6,268 bases of DNA. Origin: Pseudomonadota bacterium. GTDB lineage: Bacteria; Pseudomonadota; Gammaproteobacteria; Steroidobacterales; Steroidobacteraceae. The translations under genes and the position numbers were made by a program. How positions within the stretch are numbered: the stretch's first letter is position 1; every line of letters begins with the position of its first letter. Of this stretch, positions 1 through 6,268 are shown one piece after another. The stretch covers positions 1 through 6,268 of the forward strand of contig JAEZCN010000246.1 of assembly GCA_023433515.1 (NCBI GenBank), in the 5' to 3' direction. A model generated the notes under the pieces. That model searched no databases, had not been told where the DNA came from, and worked only from the letters and a program-made list of their open reading frames with translations.

Positions 1-2756
1 CCGCCGGCGACGGCGAACCGTATTGCATCATGCTGCCGCCGCCGAACGTCACCGGCACGCTGCACATGGGGCACGCGTTCCAGCACACGTTGATGGACAC
101 GCTCACGCGCTGGCATCGCATGCGCGGTTTCTCGGCTCTCTGGCAGCCGGGCACCGACCACGCCGGCATCGCGACGCAGATGGTGGTCGAGCGCCAGCTC
201 GGTGCCGAGGGCAAACATCGCCTCGATCTCGGCCGTGAGAAATTCGTCGAGCGCGTCTGGAAGTGGAAGGAGCAATCCGGCGGCACGATCACGCGACAGA
301 TGCGCCGGCTCGGCACGTCGGTCGACTGGTCGCGCGACAAATTCACGATGGATCCGGACCTTTCGCGCGCCGTCACGGAAGTGTTCGTGCGGCTGCACGA
401 GGAAGGGCTCATCTACCGCGGCAAGCGGCTCGTGAACTGGGACCCGGTGCTGCTCACCGCGGTGTCGGATCTCGAAGTCCTTTCCGAGGAAGAGAACGGC
501 TCGCTCTGGCACATTCGTTATCCGATTTCCGGCGGTGGCGGCCACGTCGTCGTCGCGACCACGCGCCCCGAAACCTTGTTAGGCGATACCGCCGTCGCGG
601 TGAATCCCGACGACGAGCGTTACCAGTTGCTCGTCGGCAAACAACTCGACCTGCCCCTCACCGGCCGCACGATCCCGGTGATCGCCGACAGCTACGTCGA
701 CGCAGCCTTCGGCTCGGGCTGCGTGAAGATCACGCCCGCGCACGACTTCAACGACTACGAGGTCGGCCAGCGCCATGACCTCGCGCAGATCAACGTCTTC
801 ACGCCGGACGCGCGCATCAACGAGAACGCGCCGGAACGATTCCGCGGACTCGACCGCTTCGAAGCGCGCAAACGCGTCGTCGCCGAGCTCGAGGCCGCGG
901 GTCTCATCGAGAAGATAGAGCCCCACAAGTTGAAGGTGCCACGCGGCGACCGCACGAACGCGGTCATCGAGCCCTATCTCACGGACCAGTGGTACGTGAA
1001 GATCGCGCCGCTCGCGGAGCCCGCGCTGAAGGCGGTCGAGGAAGGCCGCACGCGCTTCGTACCGGAGAATTGGACGAAGACCTATTACGAGTGGATGCGC
1101 AACATCAAGGACTGGTGCGTGAGCCGCCAGCTCTGGTGGGGTCATCGCATCCCGGCCTGGTACGACGATGCCGGCGGGATCTACGTCGGTCGCGACGAGG
1201 CCGAAGTGCGCCGCAAGCACTCGATCGATCCCTCGATCAAACTCACGCAGGACCCGGATGTACTCGACACCTGGTTCTCGTCGGCGCTGTGGCCGTTCTC
1301 GACGCTGGGCTGGCCCGACACCACGCCCGAGCTCGGAAAGTTTTACCCGACCAGCGTGCTGGTGACGGGCTTCGACATCATCTTCTTCTGGGTCGCCCGC
1401 ATGATGATGATGGGCCTCAAGTTCATGGGCGACGTGCCGTTCCGCCACGTGTACATCACGGGCCTCATCCGCGACGAGCACGGCGACAAGATGTCGAAGT
1501 CGAAGGGCAACGTCATCGACCCGCTCGACATCGTCGATGGCATCAAGCTCGAGGACCTGGTCGCGAAGCGCACCACGGGCCTCATGCAGCCGCGTCTCGC
1601 GCCGGGCATCGAGAAGAACACGCGCAAACAATTCCCCGAAGGCATCGCGGCCTTCGGCACGGACGCGCTGCGCTTCACGTTCGCTTCGCTCGCCGGCCCC
1701 TCTCGCGACATACGCTTCGATCTCGCGCGCGTGGGCGGCTACCGCAACTTCTGCAACAAGCTGTGGAATGGCGCGCGTTTCGTGCTGATGACGTTGGAGG
1801 GTGAGCCCTCCGCATCTGGAACAGCAACGAGCGGTAGCCTGATCGGAGATGTGGAACCATCCATCGCCGACCGCTGGATCGTGTCGCGCTTCGCGGCCAC
1901 GCTCGCCAGGGTCGACGAATCGCTGCGCGAATACCGCTTCGATTTCGCGGCGACCGCGCTCTACGAATTCACGTGGTACGAGTTCTGCGACTGGTACCTC
2001 GAGCTCACCAAGCCCGTCCTGCAGAGCGAGACGGCCACGGAAGCGCAGAAGCGCGGTACGCGCCGCACGCTGATCACCGTGCTCGAAGCGTTGCTGCGCG
2101 CGTTGCACCCGATGATGCCGTTCATCACGGAGGAGATCTGGCAGCGCGTGAACCCGATCGCCGAGCCGCTGCGCGCCGCGGCGAATTTCCGCGGGACCGA
2201 ACAGCAGGTCGACACGATCATGCTCATGTACTACCCCGCGGCCACCGACTTCGCGAGCGATTCCGCCGCGGAAGCGGAAGTCGAATGGATGAAGCAGTTC
2301 ATCCTCGCCGTGCGCCAGATCCGCGGCGAGATGGACATCGCGCCCTCGCGCAGGATTCCGCTGCTCATCGCCAATGCCGGCGCGCGCGACAGCGATCTCG
2401 TCGAACGCCACTTCGCCTATCTATCCCGCCTCGCGGGCCTCGAAAGCGTGCGGCAGCTCGCGGCGGGTGAAGCCCAGCCGGAATCCGCGACCGCGATCCT
2501 CGGGGATCTCACGTTGCTCGTCCCGATGGCGGGCTTGATAGACCCGAAGGCCGAGATCGAGCGTTTGAGCAAGCTCATGGCGAAACACGACAGCGACATC
2601 AACAAGCTCAACGCGAAGCTCGGCAACGAGAACTTCGTGAAGAACGCGCCGCCGGACGTGGTGGCGGCCGACCGGGCCCGCGCCGCCGAACTCATCGCGC
2701 GCAACGCGAGCCTCGCGCAGCAGCTCGCGCGCGTGCGCCGGCTCGGCCAAAGCTGA
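1..2756 (+). CDS. valS: Valine--tRNA ligase (ValRS), 5' end outside window
   Basis: Class I aminoacyl-tRNA synthetase that charges tRNA-Val with valine in the cytoplasm and hydrolyses mischarged Thr-tRNA. The frame is open from base 3; the ATG at 30 is internal, because the in-frame residues before it (ending EPYCI) continue the conserved ValRS N-terminus. By comparison with E. coli ValRS (about 951 aa) roughly 28 residues are missing; 917 are visible. Counting from the Met at 30: the HIGH box is HMGH (residues 12-15, bases 63-74); the editing (CP1) domain shows TTRPETLLGD (177-186) and ITPAHDFNDYEVG (234-246); DWCVSRQLWWGHRIPAWY (361-378) and DVLDTWFSSALWPFSTLGWP (410-429) are catalytic-core signatures; KMSKS is exact (487-491, bases 1488-1502). 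An anticodon-binding helical domain follows (about 611-770), then a charged C-terminal coiled-coil arm (about 838-905) typical of ValRS. No frameshift or missing key residue is seen. A short Ser/Thr/Gly-rich linker (591-611) is unusual in composition. Identification is secure. Confidence 0.98.
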   Translation, partial: AGDGEPYCIMLPPPNVTGTLHMGHAFQHTLMDTLTRWHRMRGFSALWQPGTDHAGIATQMVVERQLGAEGKHRLDLGREKFVERVWKWKEQSGGTITRQMRRLGTSVDWSRDKFTMDPDLSRAVTEVFVRLHEEGLIYRGKRLVNWDPVLLTAVSDLEVLSEEENGSLWHIRYPISGGGGHVVVATTRPETLLGDTAVAVNPDDERYQLLVGKQLDLPLTGRTIPVIADSYVDAAFGSGCVKITPAHDFNDYEVGQRHDLAQINVFTPDARINENAPERFRGLDRFEARKRVVAELEAAGLIEKIEPHKLKVPRGDRTNAVIEPYLTDQWYVKIAPLAEPALKAVEEGRTRFVPENWTKTYYEWMRNIKDWCVSRQLWWGHRIPAWYDDAGGIYVGRDEAEVRRKHSIDPSIKLTQDPDVLDTWFSSALWPFSTLGWPDTTPELGKFYPTSVLVTGFDIIFFWVARMMMMGLKFMGDVPFRHVYITGLIRDEHGDKMSKSKGNVIDPLDIVDGIKLEDLVAKRTTGLMQPRLAPGIEKNTRKQFPEGIAAFGTDALRFTFASLAGPSRDIRFDLARVGGYRNFCNKLWNGARFVLMTLEGEPSASGTATSGSLIGDVEPSIADRWIVSRFAATLARVDESLREYRFDFAATALYEFTWYEFCDWYLELTKPVLQSETATEAQKRGTRRTLITVLEALLRALHPMMPFITEEIWQRVNPIAEPLRAAANFRGTEQQVDTIMLMYYPAATDFASDSAAEAEVEWMKQFILAVRQIRGEMDIAPSRRIPLLIANAGARDSDLVERHFAYLSRLAGLESVRQLAAGEAQPESATAILGDLTLLVPMAGLIDPKAEIERLSKLMAKHDSDINKLNAKLGNENFVKNAPPDVVAADRARAAELIARNASLAQQLARVRRLGQS

Positions 2757-2787
2757 CGCAGTTCACGTCCGGATGCCGCGGGCGGGC

Positions 2788-2793
2788 TATAGT
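2788..2793 (+). promoter_or_regulatory. Putative sigma-70 -10 element for the moxR cassette
   Basis: The hexamer TATAGT matches the -10 consensus TATAAT at five of six positions and stands out as AT-rich in a very GC-rich gap. Six bases separate it from the GTG at 2800, which places the expected transcription start on or within a base of that GTG. The -35 side is weak: the best hexamer, TTCACG at 2762-2767, leaves a 20-base spacer, longer than the usual 16-18. The element lies in the 43-base gap after the valS stop, where no hairpin-plus-T-run terminator is visible, so read-through from valS is also possible. This is inference from sequence pattern alone. Confidence 0.45.
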
Positions 2794-2799
2794 CGCGCT

Positions 2800-3744
2800 G
2801 TGACCTCAACGACTCCCCATCCGCACAACGGCGCGCTCGCCGCGGCGCTGGCGGCGCTCGACCGCGTCATCCTCGGCAAGCCGCAGGCCGTGAGACTGGC
2901 CCTCGCCTGCCTGCTCGCGCGCGGCCACCTGCTCATCGAAGACGTGCCGGGCGTCGGCAAGACCACGCTCGCTCACGCGCTCGCGCACGTGCTCGGACTC
3001 GCCTGGCAACGCGTGCAATTCACCAGCGACCTGCTGCCGGCGGACATCATCGGTGTGTCGGTGTTCGACGCCGCGAACGGCAATTTCTCGTTCCGCAAGG
3101 GCCCGATCTTCACGCAGCTGCTGCTGGCCGACGAGGTGAACCGCGCGAGCCCGAAGACGCAGAGCGCCTTGCTCGAAGCCATGGAAGAACGCCAGGTGAG
3201 CGTCGACGTCACCACCTACCGGCTGCCCGATCCGTTCTTCGTCGTCGCGACCCAGAATCCCTTCGAGCAGTTAGGCACGTTCCGGCTGCCCGAATCGCAG
3301 CTCGACCGTTTCCTCATGCGCATTTCGCTCGGCTACCCGGATTCCGCGCACGAACGCACGCTGCTCGCCGAGGGCGACCGGCGCGACCTGCTCGCCGGAA
3401 TGACTCCGGCGCTCAATCCGGACGCGGTGCGCGAGCTGCAGGCGGCCGCCCTGCGCGTGCACGTATCGGATGCGCTGCTCGGCTACGTGCAGGCGCTGGT
3501 CGCCAGCACGCGGCAGCGTACCGACATCCTGCTGGGCCTCTCGCCGCGCGCGGGCCAGGGCCTGGTGCGCGCCGCGCGCGCGTGGGCCATGCTGGCCGGC
3601 CGCGACTTCGTGGTGCCCGAAGACGTACAGGCCGTGTTTCCGCCGGTCGCGACGCATCGCCTGGAGCGTAACGGCGTCGCCGCGGCCGCCGACCACGCGA
3701 GTTTCGTCGCCGAGCTGGCGCGCGGCGTTCCCGTCCCGGTGTGA
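2800..3744 (+). CDS. MoxR-family AAA+ ATPase
   Basis: Cytoplasmic AAA+ ATPase of the MoxR family (AAA_3 type), about 314 aa from the GTG, the usual family length. Counting from that GTG: Walker A is DVPGVGKT (48-55, Lys54); Walker B is LLLADE followed by VNRASPKTQ, a MoxR hallmark (107-112 onward); sensor 1 is in VVATQNP (Asn143); the arginine finger is probably Arg160 in LPESQLDRF; sensor 2 is in LSPRAG (Arg240), in the lid domain. All nucleotide-handling residues are present. MoxR proteins are thought to act as chaperones or remodelling factors for proteins encoded beside them; here the partners would be the DUF58 and transglutaminase proteins. Start choice: an in-frame ATG at 2773 would add nine residues (MPRAGYSRA), but it lies upstream of the -10-like box and neither start has a Shine-Dalgarno sequence, so a leaderless GTG at 2800 is preferred. 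Family assignment is firm; the start is uncertain. Confidence 0.95.
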   Translation: MTSTTPHPHNGALAAALAALDRVILGKPQAVRLALACLLARGHLLIEDVPGVGKTTLAHALAHVLGLAWQRVQFTSDLLPADIIGVSVFDAANGNFSFRKGPIFTQLLLADEVNRASPKTQSALLEAMEERQVSVDVTTYRLPDPFFVVATQNPFEQLGTFRLPESQLDRFLMRISLGYPDSAHERTLLAEGDRRDLLAGMTPALNPDAVRELQAAALRVHVSDALLGYVQALVASTRQRTDILLGLSPRAGQGLVRAARAWAMLAGRDFVVPEDVQAVFPPVATHRLERNGVAAAADHASFVAELARGVPVPV

Positions 3745-3751
3745 CCGGTCC

Positions 3752-4753
3752 ATGACCACCGCGGTGCGCGCTCGGTTCGGCATCGGCGGCACCCTCGCGG
3801 CGCGCCTGCGCCAGCCATTCGCGCGATGGGTCCGACGGCGCCAGGGCGAGGATCGCCTGCCGGTCGCGGTCGTCACGCGCCGCGTCTACATCCTGCCGAC
3901 GCGCCCCGGCATCGCCTTCGCGGTGCTCGTCTTCGTGATGCTCATCGCGGGACTCAACTACTCGAACAGCATCGCGATGATGGTCGCGTTCCTGCTCGCG
4001 GGCTTCGGCCTCATCGCGATGCACCTGACGCATCGGAACCTCGTCGGCATCGTGCTGCGCGACGTGGCGAGCGTGGATGCGTTCGCGGGCGAACACGGCC
4101 AACTACTGCTCACGCTCGAGAACCCGGCGGATACGCCGCGCATCGGCATCGAGTGCGGAACGGCCACCATCGAGCGGGTCACGCTCGACGTGCCCGCCGC
4201 AGGCAAGGCGCGCGCGGACCTGTCGCTTGCACTGGCGAAACGCGGCCGGCACCGCATCGAACGCCTCAAGCTGTCCACCGCGTTTCCGTTCGGACTGTGC
4301 CGGGCATGGACCTACGCCCACTTCGACACGTCGATCATCGCCTGGCCCGCGCCGCGCGGCCGGCGCGAGCCGCCCGCGGAAGCGGCCAGCGGCGGCAACG
4401 CCCCCTCGGTGCATCGCGAGGGCGACGAGGAATGGGCGGGACTGCGTGAATTCCGCAGCGGGGATTCGCCCCGCCAGGTCGCCTGGCGCGCCTTCGCACG
4501 TGGCCGCGGCCTGCTGGTGAAGACCTATCAATCGCCGGCCGCGCACCATCGCACTTTCGACCTGGCCCACGTCCCCGGCTCCGACATCGAGTCGCGCCTC
4601 GAGCAATTGTCGGCGTGGGTCATGGATGCGCACGCGCGCGGCGAGCGTTATGGACTCGTGCTCGGGCACCGCTCGATCGAGCCCGACAGCGGCAACAAGC
4701 ATCGCGAAAACTGCCTGCGCGCACTCGCGCTGTACGGCGAGGACGCCCGATGA
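3752..4753 (+). CDS. DUF58-domain membrane protein
   Basis: A 333-residue membrane-anchored DUF58 protein. An Arg-rich cytoplasmic N-terminus (1-48) is followed by two hydrophobic segments (about 53-69 and 74-90) joined by a very short loop (NYSNS region), then a soluble region. The positive-inside pattern puts both ends in the cytoplasm, where the MoxR ATPase could reach the DUF58 domain. The family signature is clear at 231-258: LREFRSGDSPRQVAWRAFAR, then GRGLLVKTY. The remaining C-terminus is short (about 75 residues), as in the form found next to TgpA. The biochemical function of DUF58 proteins is not known; co-occurrence with MoxR ATPases suggests they are partners or substrates. The start is the ATG 7 bases after the moxR stop, with only a weak GGTG (3738-3741) as ribosome-binding sequence; the frame is open further upstream, but that part lies inside moxR and encodes no family-like sequence. 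It shares ATGA with the next gene. Confidence 0.93.
   Translation: MTTAVRARFGIGGTLAARLRQPFARWVRRRQGEDRLPVAVVTRRVYILPTRPGIAFAVLVFVMLIAGLNYSNSIAMMVAFLLAGFGLIAMHLTHRNLVGIVLRDVASVDAFAGEHGQLLLTLENPADTPRIGIECGTATIERVTLDVPAAGKARADLSLALAKRGRHRIERLKLSTAFPFGLCRAWTYAHFDTSIIAWPAPRGRREPPAEAASGGNAPSVHREGDEEWAGLREFRSGDSPRQVAWRAFARGRGLLVKTYQSPAAHHRTFDLAHVPGSDIESRLEQLSAWVMDAHARGERYGLVLGHRSIEPDSGNKHRENCLRALALYGEDAR
4739..4742 (+). promoter_or_regulatory. Ribosome-binding site of tgpA
   Basis: GAGG, in the context GGCGAGGAC, ends seven bases before the ATG at 4750. This is the clearest Shine-Dalgarno sequence of the three cassette genes and fixes the tgpA start. It lies inside the last codons of the DUF58 gene, and with the ATGA stop/start overlap it suggests translational coupling. 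Confidence 0.7.
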
Positions 4754-6268
4754 GAGCGCCCGACGACCGATCGCACATCGCCGCGACGCTCGCGTTCATC
4801 GGCGGTCTGCTGCTCGTCGCGGCGGACACGCCGCTGTGGTGCGTGGGCATCGCGGCCGCCGCCGCGGCCTGGCGCCTGTCCCTGGCGTTCCGCGGTGCGC
4901 CGCGCCCGAAGCCGGGCAAGGCCGTGCGGCTCGTATTCGCGGTGTTCACCGTGATATTCGTCGGCGCGGTATTGCTGAGCTTCCGCACGCTCAACGGCCT
5001 CGGCGCCGGGACCGCCCTGCTGGTCCTGATGGGTGCGCTCAAACTGATCGAATCGCGCACGCGGCGCGACGACGGCATCGTGATCGGCGTGGCCCTGTTC
5101 CTGCTGCTCGCCGCCGGGCTGGCCGACCAGTCGCTGTGGCGACTGCCTCTCTATCTACTGCACCTGTGGGGCGTGATGGCCGCGATGGCCGTCGTCGCCC
5201 ACGCCGGGGCCGGGCTCACGACCCGGGCCGCGCTGCGTCTCGCCGCGCGCGCGCTGACGATGGCGGCGCCGCTAGCGGTGCTCGCATTCATGTTCTTCCC
5301 CCGCTTCACGGGCCAGTTCTGGACGCTGCCGCGCGGCGCCGAGGCGAAGACCGGGCTCACGGACCAGATGTCGCCGGGCAGCATCGGCACGCTCGCGGTC
5401 GAATACGACCCCGCCTTCCGTGTGTACTTCGAAGGCGATCTGCCGCCGCGCGAGGCCCTCTATTTCCGCGGCCCCGTGCTCAATACGTTCGACGGATTCA
5501 CCTGGCGCCGCGCCCGGGGCCGGTTCTTTCCGCGTGAGGAAGTCGAGGTCGCAGGCCCGCCGGTGCGTTACCGGATCATGCTCGAGCCCAGTTATCGCCC
5601 CTTCCTCGTCTCGCTCGACACGGTCGTCGAAACGCCCCGCAACGTGTTCTTCTCTCACGACCGGCAGCTATCCACCCTGTACGACATCACGCAGATCATG
5701 ACCTACGACGCGGTGTCGTACCTGCGCACACGCCCGACCAGGCCACTCGCGGAGAGCACCCGACGTCACGAGACGCATATCGACGACGACTACAATCCGC
5801 GCGCCAAGGCACTCGCGCGCGAGATGCGAGCTCGCGCGGGCAGCGACGCGGATTACGCGCGCGCGGTGCTCACCTGGTTCGCCGAGCAGGGACTCGAGTA
5901 CACACTCGAACCGGGCCCGACCTCGCGCGACTCGGTCGATTCGACCTTGTTCGATAACAAGAACGGCTTCTGCGCGCACTTCGCGTCCGCGTACGCGACC
6001 ATGATGCGTGCGGCCGGCGTTCCCGCGCGCGTGGTCACCGGGTATCTCGGCGGCGAATGGAATCCGTCCGGCGGCTACCTCATCGTGCGGCAAGCCGACG
6101 CGCACGCGTGGACGGAAATCTGGCTCGATGGCGCAGGCTGGACGCGTATCGATCCGACGGTCGTCGTTTCGCCGGGGCGGTTGCAGCTCGGCATCTTCAG
6201 CCTGATGGGCGATTCGATGCCGGCGGGCAGTTTCGCGACCGAGCGGATGGCGTGGCTGCACAAAGTCG
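4750..6268 (+). CDS. tgpA: TgpA-type membrane transglutaminase (DUF3488 + transglutaminase core), 3' end outside window
   Basis: The frame stays open from this ATG to the window edge (506 full codons). Seven hydrophobic segments (about 8-25, 28-46, 59-77, 85-100, 108-124, 133-150, 166-184) form the DUF3488 membrane part. Arg/Lys-rich loops (42-60, 101-108, 151-168) mark the cytoplasmic side, which puts the following domain in the periplasm. The signature DQMSPGSIGTLAV (205-217) then YFRGPVLNTFDGFTW (238-252) is typical of TgpA. The transglutaminase core holds a complete triad: Cys408 in NGFCAHFAS, His452 in DAHAWTEIWL, Asp468 in RIDPT. The triad spacing (44 and 16 residues) matches what I recall for Pseudomonas aeruginosa TgpA (Cys404, His448, Asp464). 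Full-length relatives are about 650-670 aa, so the last transmembrane helix and the C-terminal DUF4129 domain should lie downstream. TgpA is reported essential in P. aeruginosa; its natural substrate is unclear, though a cell-envelope role is likely. Third gene of the moxR operon. Confidence 0.95.
   Translation, partial: MRAPDDRSHIAATLAFIGGLLLVAADTPLWCVGIAAAAAAWRLSLAFRGAPRPKPGKAVRLVFAVFTVIFVGAVLLSFRTLNGLGAGTALLVLMGALKLIESRTRRDDGIVIGVALFLLLAAGLADQSLWRLPLYLLHLWGVMAAMAVVAHAGAGLTTRAALRLAARALTMAAPLAVLAFMFFPRFTGQFWTLPRGAEAKTGLTDQMSPGSIGTLAVEYDPAFRVYFEGDLPPREALYFRGPVLNTFDGFTWRRARGRFFPREEVEVAGPPVRYRIMLEPSYRPFLVSLDTVVETPRNVFFSHDRQLSTLYDITQIMTYDAVSYLRTRPTRPLAESTRRHETHIDDDYNPRAKALAREMRARAGSDADYARAVLTWFAEQGLEYTLEPGPTSRDSVDSTLFDNKNGFCAHFASAYATMMRAAGVPARVVTGYLGGEWNPSGGYLIVRQADAHAWTEIWLDGAGWTRIDPTVVVSPGRLQLGIFSLMGDSMPAGSFATERMAWLHKV

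Noticed and set aside
1401..1412. Four tandem ATG codons (MMMM) in valS, a possible slippage-prone microsatellite.
   Set aside because: It changes length in whole codons only, is very short, and the matching region of E. coli ValRS is also Met-rich, so ordinary coding constraint explains it.
579..2411. Very long open frame (610 codons) on the minus strand, opposite valS.
   Set aside because: It lies wholly antisense to a clearly conserved gene; its translation is Arg/Asp/Glu/His/Val-rich with no recognisable motif. Long antisense open frames are expected in high-GC genes with strong third-position G/C bias.
2757..2799. Possible transcription terminator after valS.
   Set aside because: The gap is GC-rich but I see no convincing stem-loop and no following T-run; the AT-rich hexamer in it fits a -10 box better.
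3413..4102. Minus-strand open frames of about 110-230 codons opposite the moxR/DUF58 junction.
   Set aside because: The products are Arg/Ala/Pro/His-rich, without motif or ribosome-binding site, and antisense to conserved coding sequence.
4626..5537. A 303-codon plus-strand open frame starting in the DUF58 gene and running into tgpA.
   Set aside because: It is out of frame with both genes, its product is Arg/Ala-rich with no motif, and the overlapping tgpA frame encodes conserved membrane and periplasmic signatures throughout.
5962..5985. Ala after-catalytic-Cys position in TgpA (GFCAHFAS, where many transglutaminase-like proteins have GFCEHxA).
   Set aside because: Both Ala and Glu are, as far as I recall, common at this position in bacterial members, and the Cys, His and Asp of the triad are all present, so it is not evidence of lost or altered activity.

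Overview
The window is GC-rich (about two-thirds G+C by eye) chromosomal DNA with four genes, all on the plus strand and almost without gaps. The ValRS reads as the proteobacterial, Escherichia coli-like type. Together with the MoxR / DUF58 / TgpA-type transglutaminase cluster this points to a high-GC gammaproteobacterium, perhaps near the Xanthomonadales, Nevskiales or Steroidobacterales. The phylum/class is inferred with fair confidence; the order is a guess.

Layout: positions 1-2756 hold most of valS, whose N-terminus lies before the window. A 43-base gap (2757-2799) has no visible terminator but carries a strong -10-like hexamer. A three-gene cassette follows: a MoxR-family AAA+ ATPase (2800-3744, GTG start preferred, possibly leaderless), a DUF58 membrane protein (3752-4753) and a TgpA-type membrane transglutaminase (4750 to the window edge). 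The DUF58 stop and the tgpA start overlap as ATGA, and only 7 bases separate the first two genes, so the three are almost certainly one operon.

How the genes relate: valS is a housekeeping translation gene and probably only a neighbour. The cassette is a recurring arrangement in bacteria: a cytoplasmic MoxR ATPase thought to act as a chaperone or remodelling factor, a membrane-anchored DUF58 protein whose soluble domain should face the cytoplasm, and a polytopic membrane protein with a transglutaminase-like domain in the periplasm. The Cys-His-Asp triad of the last is intact here. TgpA is reported as essential in Pseudomonas aeruginosa, but its physiological substrate is, to my knowledge, not settled. 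The cassette is therefore a known gene cluster with an unresolved function, not a new system.

I found no RNA genes, mobile elements, CRISPR arrays or integration sites. The signals that the genes do not explain are a -10 box exactly one promoter-length before the moxR GTG, and the fact that the only two in-frame TTA leucine codons in the window both lie in the same heptamer, GTTAGGC.
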